A stretch of DNA of 64,000 nucleotides from Mycolicibacterium fallax (lineage in GTDB: Bacteria > Actinomycetota > Actinomycetes > Mycobacteriales > Mycobacteriaceae), in contig NZ_AP022603.1 of assembly GCF_010726955.1 (NCBI RefSeq), positions 2,604,001-2,668,000 of the forward strand, read 5' to 3'. The translations under genes and the position numbers were made by a program. The notes below the pieces were generated by a model, which was not told where the DNA came from, made no database searches, and saw nothing but the letters and a program-made list of their open reading frames with translations. Below, piece after piece: positions 32,751 through 43,198 of this stretch (position 1 is its first letter; the number at the start of each line of letters is the position of its first letter).

Positions 32751-33922
32751 CGCGCCGAACGCTGACGCATGCGATTAACGATGTCCGCCACAAACTCTGA
32801 CACGTCCTCCAGCTCCCGTTGGTATTTCAGGTAGTCCGGATTGCGTTCGGGCAGTGCCGCCACAATCCGGTCGATCCGGCCGGCCTGCGCATCCAGCACG
32901 CTGCCCCACTCCCCGACCATGCCGCGGTCGATCGCCAGGCGCTGGGCATCGCGCACCCGGAACCGAGCATCGCGCTCCGGCTTGGCCGGGTCCGCGCGAA
33001 TCCCCTGCAACAGCTCCAACCGGTCGGCCACCGAGTCGACCAGTTCTTCGGCCGACCCGATCTCCTCGCGGGCCTGCCCCACCAGGGCCAGCGCCTGCTC
33101 GGGACGGTCCTGCGCCGCTTCGGCCTTCGCACTGGCCAACAGTTCCGCGGCAGCGCCCAGATGCCCGTGGCTGCGGCGCTCATTGCCGGCGAGATCGGCC
33201 GAACTGCCGGCAGGAAACTCCCGCAGCAGCGCCGACATCCGGCCCGGCACCCCGGTCGCCCGGTTGCGCACCGCAGCCAGCCGGGTGCCGGCCGAGTCCA
33301 CCGCCCGGCGGGCCTCCTCGACCAGCCCCGGGGCCCGCTCCAACAGTTCGCGCAGCTGAGCACCGGCGCGCTGCAGTTCGACGGTGGCCGCGCGCCGGTC
33401 CGCCGGAGTCCCGACATCGCGGGCGTCGCGCAGCACCCGGTCCCTGGTCTGCAGCGCGGCGGTCGCCGCCGCCACCGCCGGATAGCTCAGCCATCGGCCG
33501 TCCGGACCGGTCAATCGCTGTTGGAGCAGTCCGGAGTCGGCCAGCGCGGCGTCGACGTCGTTCCTGGCGACCGCCGCCGCGGCGGCCGCCCGGCGCAGCA
33601 CCGCCTCGTTGTCGAAATAGAAGTCATCGACCCGGCGGGCGGCGGCAACGAGCAGTTGGTGCACCTGGGCAACCGAGGACGTCGCGTCGGGACCGGTCAG
33701 GGCCAGGTACGCCGACACCGCCGCGTAGCACTGCGCGGCGACCTCGTCCCAGGCCCGCTCGACCGGCGAGTCCGGGTCCAACTCGGCCGCCGCGACCGCG
33801 GCCTGGGCGATGCCCTGGCGGTTGTCGAGGTCGAGAAAGACGGCGGTGGTTTGCTCCGGCACCTCCGGAGCGCGCGCCTCGCCCCGCGGGCTGCGCGTGT
33901 TCCTCAGCCACCGGATCGGCAC
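32747..33922 (-). CDS. Helical coiled-coil protein, first gene of the Ter minus arm
   Basis: 391-aa soluble protein, almost entirely alpha-helical and Ala/Arg/Glu-rich, with heptad-like stretches at about 110-220 and 255-310 (for example ELLASAKAEAAQDR and AREEIGSAEELVDSVADRL). No signal peptide, membrane helix or catalytic motif was seen. GTG 33922 is supported by a TAGGAT box (plus-strand 33929-33934) 6 nt upstream, suggesting a leaderless transcript for the whole operon. TelA-type coiled-coil proteins occupy similar positions in other Ter systems, but I cannot see a TelA signature here. It overlaps the CitE-like gene by 4 nt. Confidence 0.75.
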   Translation of the reverse strand: MPIRWLRNTRSPRGEARAPEVPEQTTAVFLDLDNRQGIAQAAVAAAELDPDSPVERAWDEVAAQCYAAVSAYLALTGPDATSSVAQVHQLLVAAARRVDDFYFDNEAVLRRAAAAAAVARNDVDAALADSGLLQQRLTGPDGRWLSYPAVAAATAALQTRDRVLRDARDVGTPADRRAATVELQRAGAQLRELLERAPGLVEEARRAVDSAGTRLAAVRNRATGVPGRMSALLREFPAGSSADLAGNERRSHGHLGAAAELLASAKAEAAQDRPEQALALVGQAREEIGSAEELVDSVADRLELLQGIRADPAKPERDARFRVRDAQRLAIDRGMVGEWGSVLDAQAGRIDRIVAALPERNPDYLKYQRELEDVSEFVADIVNRMRQRSAR

Positions 33923-34058
33923 GAAATCATCCTAACCGGCCGCCGGAGACCGCTGTTGACGCGGATTCTTCCGCGTCCGAGGCCCCTCGGGGATGCACTA
34001 TCGTTGGACAGGTCACAGCGCGGTAGGGGATCGCGTACTCACCGAAAGGCCAATTTGC
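33923..34058. promoter_or_regulatory. Divergent promoter region of the Ter cluster with 14-bp palindrome
   Basis: The 136-nt spacer serves both arms. Toward the minus arm, TAGGAT (33929-33934, reversed) lies 6 nt from the GTG. Toward terD, TATCGT at 33999-34004 is a good -10, leaving a leader of about 48 nt with AAAGG near 34044. Between them stands CCGAGG-CC-CCTCGG at 33977-33990, a perfect palindrome located just upstream of the terD -10 and 43 nt behind the minus-arm -10, placed to control one or both promoters. Confidence 0.6.
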
Positions 34059-34634
34059 ATGGGTGTCAGTCTGACCAAGGGCGGGAATGTTTCGCTGACC
34101 AAGCAGGCTCCGAACCTTACCGCGGTGGCGGTCGGGCTCGGTTGGGATATTCGCACCACGACCGGTGCTGACTTCGATCTCGATGCCAGCGCGATCGGCT
34201 GTGGCGAGAGCCGCAAGGTGCTCTCCGACCAGCACTTCGTCTTCTTCAACAACCTGCGCTCGCCCGACGGCAGCATTGAGCACACCGGCGACAACCTCAC
34301 CGGCGAGGGCGACGGCGACGACGAGGTGATCAACGTCAACCTCGCCGCGACGCCGCCGAACATCACCAACATCTTCTTCCCGGTGTCGATCTACGACGCC
34401 GACAACCGCAGCCAGAGCTTCGGCCAGGTGCAGAACGCCTACATCCGGGTCGTGGACCGGGCCACCGGCGCCGAACTGGCCCGCTTCGACCTGTCCGAGG
34501 ACGCCTCGACCGAGACCGCGATGGTCTTCGGCGAGTTGTACCGGCATGGCGCCGAGTGGAAGTTCCGCGCCATCGGCCAGGGCTACGCCTCCGGGCTGGC
34601 CGGCATCGCCCGCGACTACGGTGTGAACGTCTAA
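34059..34634 (+). CDS. terD: TerD calcium-binding stress protein
   Basis: 191-aa canonical TerD. ATG 34059 gives the family start [15 protein letters not shown]. Both acidic loops are intact: FDLDASAIG at about 38-46 and [14 protein letters not shown] at about 78-91, which bind two Ca2+ in characterised TerD proteins; the C-terminal [15 protein letters not shown] is also standard. TerD family proteins confer resistance to tellurite, oxidative and DNA stress by a mechanism not fully known, probably at the inner face of the membrane with TerC. It is the first gene of the plus arm, 95 nt before the DUF475 gene. Confidence 0.95.
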   Translation: MGVSLTKGGNVSLTKQAPNLTAVAVGLGWDIRTTTGADFDLDASAIGCGESRKVLSDQHFVFFNNLRSPDGSIEHTGDNLTGEGDGDDEVINVNLAATPPNITNIFFPVSIYDADNRSQSFGQVQNAYIRVVDRATGAELARFDLSEDASTETAMVFGELYRHGAEWKFRAIGQGYASGLAGIARDYGVNV

Positions 34635-34729
34635 CTTGCCGCAGGTCCGCGTCGCCGGACCCGGCACGATCGCCCGCCGGTCGACCCCGGCGGGCGGTTC
34701 CACTCTCATCCCAATCGGGGGCTCCTTCC

Positions 34730-35848
34730 GTGGTATTTCGTACATTCCGACTGTCACTGCTGGTCACGGTGGTGGCGCTGATCGTCGCCTTCCTCTACGG
34801 CGGATTTGAGGCGTTCCTGCTGTGCGCCATCCTCGGCGTCTTCGAGGTGTCGCTGTCCTTCGACAACGCGGTGGTCAACGCCACCGTGCTGAACCGGATG
34901 AGCGAGTTCTGGCAGAAGATGTTCCTGACGATCGGCGTGCTGATCGCGGTGTTCGGCATGCGGCTGGTTTTCCCGCTGGCCGTCGTCTGGATCACCGCGG
35001 GCCTGAGCCCGGTCCGGGCGCTGGACATCGCGTTGAACCCGCCGGCCGACGGCGCGATGCATTTCCCGGACGGATCACCGAGCTACGAGACCGCACTGAC
35101 CGCCGCGCACCCGCAGATCGCCGCGTTCGGCGGGATGTTCTTGATGATGCTGTTCTTGAACTTCATCTTCAGCGAGCGGGAGGTCACCTGGCTGAGCTGG
35201 CTGGAACGCCCGCTGGCCAAGGCAGGCAAACTCGACCAGCTGGCGGTCGCCGTCGCACTGGCGGCCCTGCTGCTGGCCGCCGAGTTCCTGACCCCCGACG
35301 ACCACCGGTCCACCGTGCTGATCGCCGGCCTGCTCGGCGTCTTCACCTACATCCTGGTCGACGGGCTCGGCTCGATGTTCGAGGTCGACGACGAGGACAT
35401 CGACGGCGGCGCCGAGGCGTCGACGGGCAACGGCGGCCCGTCCAAGCTGGCCGGGGCGACGGGCAAGGCCGGCTTCTTCCTGTTCCTCTACCTGGAGGTG
35501 CTCGACGCGTCGTTCTCCTTCGACGGCGTCATCGGCGCGTTCGCGATCACCTCCGACCCGATCATCATCGCGCTCGGCCTGGGCTTCATCGGCGCGATGT
35601 TCGTCCGCTCGATCACCATCTACCTGGTCCGCAAGGGCACCCTGGCCGACTACGTCTACCTGGAGCACGGCGCGCACTGGGCGATCGGTGCGCTGGCGGT
35701 GATCCTGCTGATCTCGCTCGGCGTCCACGTCAACGAGCTGATCACCGGCCTGGTCGGGGTGGTGCTCATCGTGGCCGCCCTGGTGTCGAGCATTCTGCGT
35801 AATCGCCGCACCGAGAACGCCGAGCCGGCGCCCGTCCCGACACCCTGA
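34730..35848 (+). CDS. DUF475 / TerC-family integral membrane protein
   Basis: 372-aa polytopic membrane protein from GTG 34730 with about eight to nine helices. Two internally related motifs, EVSLSFDNAVVNATVL (near 37-52) and LDASFSFDGVIGAFA (near 253-267), carry the Asp/Asn residues typical of the TerC superfamily and of metal exporters such as MntP/Alx. A cytosolic acidic loop with DDEDIDGG (near 220) could bind metal. DUF475 is the TerC relative that commonly accompanies TerD in actinobacteria, with manganese or other metal export as the current hypothesis. The ribosome-binding site is weak. Confidence 0.87.
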   Translation: MVFRTFRLSLLVTVVALIVAFLYGGFEAFLLCAILGVFEVSLSFDNAVVNATVLNRMSEFWQKMFLTIGVLIAVFGMRLVFPLAVVWITAGLSPVRALDIALNPPADGAMHFPDGSPSYETALTAAHPQIAAFGGMFLMMLFLNFIFSEREVTWLSWLERPLAKAGKLDQLAVAVALAALLLAAEFLTPDDHRSTVLIAGLLGVFTYILVDGLGSMFEVDDEDIDGGAEASTGNGGPSKLAGATGKAGFFLFLYLEVLDASFSFDGVIGAFAITSDPIIIALGLGFIGAMFVRSITIYLVRKGTLADYVYLEHGAHWAIGALAVILLISLGVHVNELITGLVGVVLIVAALVSSILRNRRTENAEPAPVPTP

Positions 35849-35923
35849 CCATTTCCCGACCGGACCATTTCCCGGCCGCATCCGGTCCCCGGCGGCCCGC
35901 CGCCCATCGTTTGAGGAGTTCAC

Positions 35924-36634
35924 ATGGCGATCGACTACACCCGCCGCACCCCGCGCCCCGGCGCGGCGCCCGCCGCCCCGGCAACCCCGCCCGCGGCCCC
36001 CGCGGCGCCGGTCAACCTGAGCAAGATCAGCCTCACCAAGGCCGCGCCCAGCGTCAACCTGACAAAGGGGGCCGGTCAGCAGGGGGTGATGCGGGTGAAC
36101 CTGAACTGGTCGCAGGGCGGCGGCTCGCAGAAGTCCGGCTTCTTCGCCCGACTGGCCGCCGCCGGTTCGTCGGTGGACCTGGATCTGGGCTGCCTCTACG
36201 AGCTGGCCGACGGCCGCAAGGGTGTGGTGCAGGCCCTGGGCAACGCGTTCGGGTCGCTGCACGGCCCGCCGTTCATTCAGCTCGACGGTGATGACCGGAC
36301 CGGAAACACCGCCGGCGGCGAGAACATGCACATCGACCTGGCCCAGCCGCAGCTGTTCCGGCGCATCCTGATCTTCGCGATGATCTACGAGGGCGCCCCC
36401 AACTGGGCCGCCGTCGACGGCGTCGTCACGCTGTTCCCGACCTCCGGGCCGCAGGTCGAGGTCCGGCTGGATTCGCCGGTCGACGGCGCCCGCATTTGTG
36501 CGATCGCCCTGCTGAACAACACCGGTTCGGGCATCGACGTCACCCGCGAGGTGCGGTACATCACCGGCAGTCAGCGCGATCTCGACAACGCCTACAGCTG
36601 GGGCCTGCAGTGGGCGGCCGGCAGGAAGTCATGA
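35924..36634 (+). CDS. Divergent TerD-like protein with Ala/Pro N-terminal extension
   Basis: 236-aa protein from ATG 35924 after GAGGAG. Residues 1-32 are an Ala/Pro-rich tail, followed by two short KxSLTK-type motifs (ISLTKAAPSVNLTKG). The remainder is TerD-like: VDLDLGCLYEL, QLDGDDRTGNTAGGE, RRILIFAMIYEG, with the second acidic loop altered compared with classical TerD. This form matches the Tellurium-resistance proteins often named TerA/TerF-like in actinobacterial clusters. It is followed by the TTG-started gene at 36652 after 17 nt and belongs to the plus arm. Confidence 0.85.
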   Translation: MAIDYTRRTPRPGAAPAAPATPPAAPAAPVNLSKISLTKAAPSVNLTKGAGQQGVMRVNLNWSQGGGSQKSGFFARLAAAGSSVDLDLGCLYELADGRKGVVQALGNAFGSLHGPPFIQLDGDDRTGNTAGGENMHIDLAQPQLFRRILIFAMIYEGAPNWAAVDGVVTLFPTSGPQVEVRLDSPVDGARICAIALLNNTGSGIDVTREVRYITGSQRDLDNAYSWGLQWAAGRKS

Positions 36635-36651
36635 CGACGGTGGTGTGACGG

Positions 36652-37203
36652 TTGTCGGCCTATCAACTTCGCAAGGGCGAAAACCGCCCGATCCCGACCC
36701 AATCGGTGGTGGTGTCCTGCCATTGGGTCGGCGTCGTGGACCGCGAGGCCGACCTGATCGCCCTGCCGCTGACCGGTGGCAGCGTGCGTTCCGATGATGA
36801 CCTGGTCTTCTACAACCAGCCGAGCGCGATCGGCGGGGCCGTTGCGCTGCGCGACAAGGAACACCTCGGCGGGCTCGTCGAGGCGTCGGTGCAGATCGAC
36901 CTCGCCGCGATGCCCGAGGACCTCGATCGGGTGGCCATCGCGCTCAGCGTGGACGACGACCGACTGCTGGCCGAGCTCGGACCCTACGAGATCGAGCTTG
37001 CCGCCCTGGACGGCACCGCGATCGCCGGCTTCGCCATCACCGACATGACCACCGAGGCGGCCGCCGTCGTGCTGGAGATCTACCGCCGCGCCGACGGCTG
37101 GCGGATCCGGGCGGTCGGCCAGGGCTATCCCGCGGGGCTGGCCCGCCTGGTGCAGGATTACGGCGTCGCGGTCGACGACCAGTCCACCCCGCCTGCCGGT
37201 TGA
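36652..37203 (+). CDS. TerD-like protein without calcium loops
   Basis: 183-aa protein. TTG 36652 is the only possible start close to the family N-terminus (YQLRKGENRPI), because in-frame GTG 36643 is followed at once by TGA. The fold signature is preserved (DDDLVFYNQPS, LEIYRRADGWRIRAVGQGYPAGLARLVQDYGV), but the two acidic calcium loops are replaced. It closely resembles domain 1 of the double TerD protein at 26884-28299, suggesting these calcium-free domains pair with canonical TerD partners. It is the last gene of the plus arm before a 116-nt gap. Confidence 0.83.
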   Translation: MSAYQLRKGENRPIPTQSVVVSCHWVGVVDREADLIALPLTGGSVRSDDDLVFYNQPSAIGGAVALRDKEHLGGLVEASVQIDLAAMPEDLDRVAIALSVDDDRLLAELGPYEIELAALDGTAIAGFAITDMTTEAAAVVLEIYRRADGWRIRAVGQGYPAGLARLVQDYGVAVDDQSTPPAG

Positions 37204-37319
37204 GCCACCGCCCCGTGGGGCATCACCGCAGGTCAACGTGGGTGGCGGGCCCATCGTGCCGGACCATGACGTACGGTACTACCGGGAAATAAGCACAGTT
37301 CACCGGTAGGAGGACCGCC

Positions 37320-39017
37320 GTGACGTCGGATGCCGCCGCAGTCGATCGGGCCCTGGCAGATCTCGTCGAGGGCGCGCAGACCTGGGCCGCGACGCCGCTG
37401 AGCCGGCGCCGCCAGCTGCTCGAGCAGGTCCGCGCACTCACCGTCGAGCACGCCTCGGAGTGGATCTGCGCCGCCGCGGGGATCAAGGGACTGCCGGCCG
37501 ACTCCCCGCTGCTCGGCGAGGAATGGCTGTCCGGTCCGTACGCGGTGGCGCTCAACACCGCCGCGCTGGCGAACTCACTGGCCAAACTCGAGGCGGGCGA
37601 CAGCCCCCTGCAGGGCGTCGAGTTCGGCTCCGCCCCGGGCGGGCGCACCGCCGTCGAGGTCTTCCCGCTGGACGCGTTCGACCGGTTGCTGCTGTCGGGC
37701 TTCTCCGCCCAGGTCTGGCTGCAGCCCGGTGTCGGGCGCGAGCAGGCCCTGCGCGAGGCCGGCCTGGCCCAGCGCGATCCGAGCCACAGCAACGGAGTGG
37801 GCGCGGTGCTTGGCGCAGGCAACATCTTCTCGATCGCCCCGCTGGACACCCTCTACGAGCTGTTCGCGCACAACCGGGTGGTCGCGCTCAAGCTGAACCC
37901 GGTCACCGACCCGCTGCTGGGGGTGTGGACCAAGGTGCTGCAGCCGTTCATCTCGCTGGGCGTGGTGCGGATTCTCACCGGTGGCGCCGAGACCGGGCAG
38001 TACCTGGTCTCGCATTCGCTGGTCGACCACGTGCACATGACCGGCAGCGCGCTGACCCACGACGCCATCGTCTACGGCACCGGCGCCGAGGGGGCCCGGC
38101 GCAAGGCCGCCGACGAGCCGATCCTGGACAAGCCGGTGACCAGCGAACTCGGCGGCGTCTCGCCGACCGTCGTGCTGCCCGGGCAGTGGAACAAGGCCGA
38201 CATCCGGTTCCAGGCCCAGCACGTCGCCACCCAGCGGCTGCACAACAACGGCTACAACTGCATCGCCGCGCAGGTGGTGGTGCTGAACTCGCGGTGGGCC
38301 CAGCGCGAGGAGTTCATCGACGCGGTGCGCGCGGCCGTCGACGCCGCGCCGGCCCGGCAGGCCTACTACCCCGGTTCCGACGATCGGGTGGCGGCGGCCC
38401 GGGCCAGCTACCCGCAGGCCCAGCACCTCGGCCAGGGCGGCGGGCGGGTGCTCGTCGTCAATCCCCCCGATCGCACCGCGCTGCTGCAGACCGAGTACTT
38501 CGGCCCGGTCCTGGGCATCATCGAACTCGACTGCGCCGAAGAGGATTTCGCGGCCGAAGCGTCGCGGGTGGTCAACGAGGAGTTCATCGGCACGCTGGGC
38601 ATCAACGTGCTGGCCGCACCGTCCACCATCAAGGCGATGGGCGCCGGGTTCGACGAGTTCATCGCCGGGCTGCACTACGGAACCGTCGCCGTCAACGCCT
38701 GGACCGGGGTCGGCTACCTGACCGCCACCGCCACCTGGGGCGCCTTCCCCGGGCACACCCGCAATGACGTGCAGAGCGGAATCGGCGTGGTGCACAACGC
38801 CCTGCTGATCGACAACACCGAGCGCACCGTGGTGCGCGGGCCGTTCCGGCCGGCGCCGCGGTCGGTGGCCGGCGGCGAGATGTCCATCTCGCCGAAGCCG
38901 CCGTGGTTCGTCAACAACCGCACCGGCTCGACCACCGGGCGGCTGCTGGTGGCCTTCGCCGGCAACCGGTCGTGGCTGAAGATTCCCGCCATCGTCGCCT
39001 CGGCGCTGCGCGGCTGA
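37320..39017 (+). CDS. Atypical aldehyde dehydrogenase family protein
   Basis: 565-aa protein from GTG 37320 with AGGAGG 7 nt upstream. ALDH elements are visible: NGVGAVLGAGN and LKLNPVTDPLLGVW (cofactor-binding half), TSELGGVSPTVV (general-base Glu region), NNGYNCIAAQVVV with the catalytic Cys, and YFGPVLGIIEL near the C-terminal half. It is about 80-100 residues longer than common ALDHs and the C-terminus (RSVAGGEMSISPKPPWFVNNRTG) resembles no usual ALDH end. The substrate cannot be named. It immediately follows the Ter cluster and might process its aldehyde or act independently. Confidence 0.82.
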   Translation: MTSDAAAVDRALADLVEGAQTWAATPLSRRRQLLEQVRALTVEHASEWICAAAGIKGLPADSPLLGEEWLSGPYAVALNTAALANSLAKLEAGDSPLQGVEFGSAPGGRTAVEVFPLDAFDRLLLSGFSAQVWLQPGVGREQALREAGLAQRDPSHSNGVGAVLGAGNIFSIAPLDTLYELFAHNRVVALKLNPVTDPLLGVWTKVLQPFISLGVVRILTGGAETGQYLVSHSLVDHVHMTGSALTHDAIVYGTGAEGARRKAADEPILDKPVTSELGGVSPTVVLPGQWNKADIRFQAQHVATQRLHNNGYNCIAAQVVVLNSRWAQREEFIDAVRAAVDAAPARQAYYPGSDDRVAAARASYPQAQHLGQGGGRVLVVNPPDRTALLQTEYFGPVLGIIELDCAEEDFAAEASRVVNEEFIGTLGINVLAAPSTIKAMGAGFDEFIAGLHYGTVAVNAWTGVGYLTATATWGAFPGHTRNDVQSGIGVVHNALLIDNTERTVVRGPFRPAPRSVAGGEMSISPKPPWFVNNRTGSTTGRLLVAFAGNRSWLKIPAIVASALRG

Positions 39018-39029
39018 ACCCGGGGGTTC
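39016..39029. terminator. Short hairpin between convergent ALDH and TIGR04338 genes
   Basis: GAACCC (39016-39021) pairs with GGGTTC (39024-39029) around a 2-nt spacer, overlapping the ALDH stop codon. The stem is only 6 bp, so termination in either direction is possible but not assured. Confidence 0.35.
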
Positions 39030-39038
39030 GCGCTGCGG

Positions 39039-39533
39039 TCACTCGACCGCGACACCGTCCTTGGCGTAAACCACCCGCAGCAGGTAGCCGGCCTCCGGCC
39101 CCATCACCGCGGCGGCCAGGTCGCACAGCGTGCCGGTGAAGGCCGGTCCGTGCTTGGCGTCCGGGCACAGGTGGTGGGCGATCTCGTGCAGCACCACCAG
39201 TTCCCGCAGCGCCCAGCGGGTTTCACGTTCGGGCACCGCGATGGTCGGCACCGCACCGGCGCGTTCGTAGCTGGCCGCGGTCAGTCCGCGCCGGGCCCGG
39301 ACCGCCACCGGCGACACCGGCCACCGCTCGGCGACCGCGGGCAGCGCCAGCACCTGGTCGACATACCGTCGCACCGACTGAACCGAGGAGAACTTCGCCT
39401 CCGGCGGCAGGGTCAGCTCGGTGCCGAAGAATTCGACGACGCGGGAATCCTGCTGGGCGGCCGTGTCGAAGATTGCCCGCACGAAGGCCTCGGCCGCATA
39501 AACCTTGGCCCGCTGGACATCCCGGTCGGTCAC
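39039..39533 (-). CDS. TIGR04338-type putative metallohydrolase, Rv0185 homologue
   Basis: 164-aa cytosolic protein with a zinc-protease-like motif H116-E117-I-A-H120 (VVLHEIAHHL) and a probable third ligand H128 in AKHGPAF, as in SprT-like proteins. GTG 39533 lies in a GTGA overlap with the DUF2786 gene, so the two are translationally coupled, and the same pair (Rv0184-Rv0185) is kept in mycobacteria. The joint conservation suggests a common function, perhaps on DNA- or RNA-protein complexes, but no substrate is known. This gene marks the conserved right border of the Ter insertion. Confidence 0.86.
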   Translation of the reverse strand: MTDRDVQRAKVYAAEAFVRAIFDTAAQQDSRVVEFFGTELTLPPEAKFSSVQSVRRYVDQVLALPAVAERWPVSPVAVRARRGLTAASYERAGAVPTIAVPERETRWALRELVVLHEIAHHLCPDAKHGPAFTGTLCDLAAAVMGPEAGYLLRVVYAKDGVAVE

Positions 39534-40279
39534 GGACGCAACGGGGTCCGGGCACTCGGCAGTTCCGGGTTGGCCCCGATCCGGGCGCGGCGCCCGGCCC
39601 GGTCGCCGGCCCGCCGGGCCGCCGAGGAGTAGCCGGCGTCGGCGCGGGCCGCCCGCCAGGTGCCGCGCGCCTTGGACACCGACCGGTAGTGGTCGCGCAG
39701 CTCGATCTCCTTGTTACGCAACGCCAGCGCGGTTCCGGGGGCACTGTCGCGCCCGGCGACGGCCTCGGCCCGGGCGGCCTCGCGGGCCTCGGCCAGCCGC
39801 GCCCCGATCCGCGATCCGAAGGCCAGCTGAAAGTTCAGCCGGGCGGTGATGGTCGGAGTCGGCCGGTGCTCGCCCGCGGCGAGGTAGCCGTCGCAGGCCT
39901 TGACCATTTGCACCACCAGGCTGGCGTAGAGCGCCTGGGCGGCATCGAGGTCCTCCCGAAAACCGTAGGCGTGCAGGTAACTTGAGTTGTGCGCGACGTC
40001 GCAGCGGATGTCGTTGGCGTGCGCGATCGCGGCGAACAGGGCCACGTAGGTACGCAGTCCGCGGGTACCGGGGTCCCCGATGGTGACGGTGCGCTGCACC
40101 GGGGCCGTCGCCGCCTCGCGCTGTGCCGAATGGGATCGGGCGACCGCCAGATCGATGGCGGTGGCGGTGGCCAGCCGCTGCGCGGCGGCCAGGAACGCCT
40201 CCGCCTCGTGCGGGTTGTCGGTCCCCTCGGCCTGGCGCAGCAGGGCGGCGATCCGAGCGAGCATCTTGTCCTCAGCCAT
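39530..40279 (-). CDS. DUF2786 protein, Rv0184 homologue
   Basis: 249-aa cytosolic protein from ATG 40279. The N-terminal DUF2786 domain is clear: MLARIAALLRQAEGTDNPHEAEAFLAAAQ (seen as ARIAALLRQAEGT and HEAEAFLAAAQRL). A second conserved region has NDIRCDVAHNSSYLHAYGF. The C-terminal 60 residues are strongly basic (GDRAGRRARIG), suggesting nucleic-acid binding. It is upstream of and overlaps the metallohydrolase-like gene. Function unknown. Confidence 0.85.
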   Translation of the reverse strand: MAEDKMLARIAALLRQAEGTDNPHEAEAFLAAAQRLATATAIDLAVARSHSAQREAATAPVQRTVTIGDPGTRGLRTYVALFAAIAHANDIRCDVAHNSSYLHAYGFREDLDAAQALYASLVVQMVKACDGYLAAGEHRPTPTITARLNFQLAFGSRIGARLAEAREAARAEAVAGRDSAPGTALALRNKEIELRDHYRSVSKARGTWRAARADAGYSSAARRAGDRAGRRARIGANPELPSARTPLRP

Positions 40280-40347
40280 GGCCTCAGCGTAGGTTCCCGC
40301 GGCGGTTGACCCGCCTCACCGCCGGGGCAGGCTGTGGATAACCCGGC

Positions 40348-42163
<1,816 letters not shown>

Positions 42164-42287
42164 CGCGCCATCATGGCGCGTTTCGGTCCGGTCTGCCCGT
42201 CGAACGCACACCGGCCGCGGACCCCTCGTCGTCGAACGACGAGCGGGCCGCGGCCGGCGGGTGAATCAGCGAACTACCTGGGAAGGA

Positions 42288-43064
42288 TTACTTGGGAGGC
42301 ATCCGGATGCCGCCGTCGACGCGGACCACCTCGGCGTTCATGTAGGAGTTGGTGACCAGCTCGACGACCATCGAGGCGAGCTCGTCGGGCTGGCCGAGCC
42401 GGTGCGGGAAGAGCACGGACTCGCCGAGCTTGGCCTTGAACGCCTCGGAGCCCTCGCCCTCGCCGTAGATCGGGGTGTCGATCAGGCCCGGGGCGATGGT
42501 GTTGACCCGGATGCCGACCGCCGACAGGTCGCGCGCGACCGGCAGGGTCATGCCGACCACGCCGCCCTTGGACGACGAGTAGGCGGCCTGGCCGATCTGG
42601 CCGTCGAACGCCGCGACGCTGGCCATGTTGACGATGGCGCCACGCTCGCCGTGGGCCAGCGGCTCGTTGCGGCTCATCGCGGTGGCCGCGATGCGGATGC
42701 AGTCGAAGGTGCCGACCAGGTTGATGTTGATGACCTTCTTGTAGAAGTCCAGGTTGTGCGCGGAGGCGAACTCGCCGTCCTTGCCGATGGTGCGCTGCGC
42801 CCAGCCGACGCCCGCGGAGTTCACCAGGGCGCGCAGCGGACCGAGTTCGGCGGCCTTGGTGACGGCCTCCTCGATCTGCGCGGTGTCGGTGACGTCGACG
42901 CGGACGAACGCCCCGCCGATCTCCTTGGCCAGCTCGGTGCCGCGCTCTTCCTGCAGGTCGGCGACGATGACGATGGCGCCCTTGGCCGCCAGCTGGCGGG
43001 CCGCCGCGGCGCCGATGCCCGACGCCGCGCCGGTGACGATTGCACTTGCTCCAGTGATATCCAT
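42288..43064 (-). CDS. Short-chain dehydrogenase, 17beta-HSD10-like
   Basis: 258-aa classical SDR: cofactor motif [12 protein letters not shown] (about 12-23), VADLQEER after beta-2 (Asp, so NAD preferred), VNSAGVGWA, catalytic Ser in [10 protein letters not shown] and YSSSK (Tyr/Lys). The overall pattern, including [13 protein letters not shown] and [24 protein letters not shown], matches 3-hydroxyacyl-CoA dehydrogenase type II / 17beta-HSD10, which serves fatty-acid or sterol beta-oxidation. ATG 43064 is used. A 124-nt gap separates it from the lactate dehydrogenase start, so it is probably transcribed on its own. Confidence 0.87.
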   Translation of the reverse strand: MDITGASAIVTGAASGIGAAAARQLAAKGAIVIVADLQEERGTELAKEIGGAFVRVDVTDTAQIEEAVTKAAELGPLRALVNSAGVGWAQRTIGKDGEFASAHNLDFYKKVININLVGTFDCIRIAATAMSRNEPLAHGERGAIVNMASVAAFDGQIGQAAYSSSKGGVVGMTLPVARDLSAVGIRVNTIAPGLIDTPIYGEGEGSEAFKAKLGESVLFPHRLGQPDELASMVVELVTNSYMNAEVVRVDGGIRMPPK

Positions 43065-43198
43065 GCCGACACCCTAAGACCCGACCCCGTGCCGTCCGAC
43101 GTCGACCCGGCACGGTAACCCGACGCGGCCCGCAGCAAACTTTCTCACCCCGATTGAGACCGGCCCACCGCCCAACCGTGATGCCATTGTTACTAAAG

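Noticed and set aside
25262..39038. Classical genomic island with integrase, tRNA border or attachment repeats for the Ter cluster
   Set aside because: No integrase, transposase, tRNA gene or flanking direct repeats are visible, and base composition is similar to the neighbours; insertion is inferred only from gene order.
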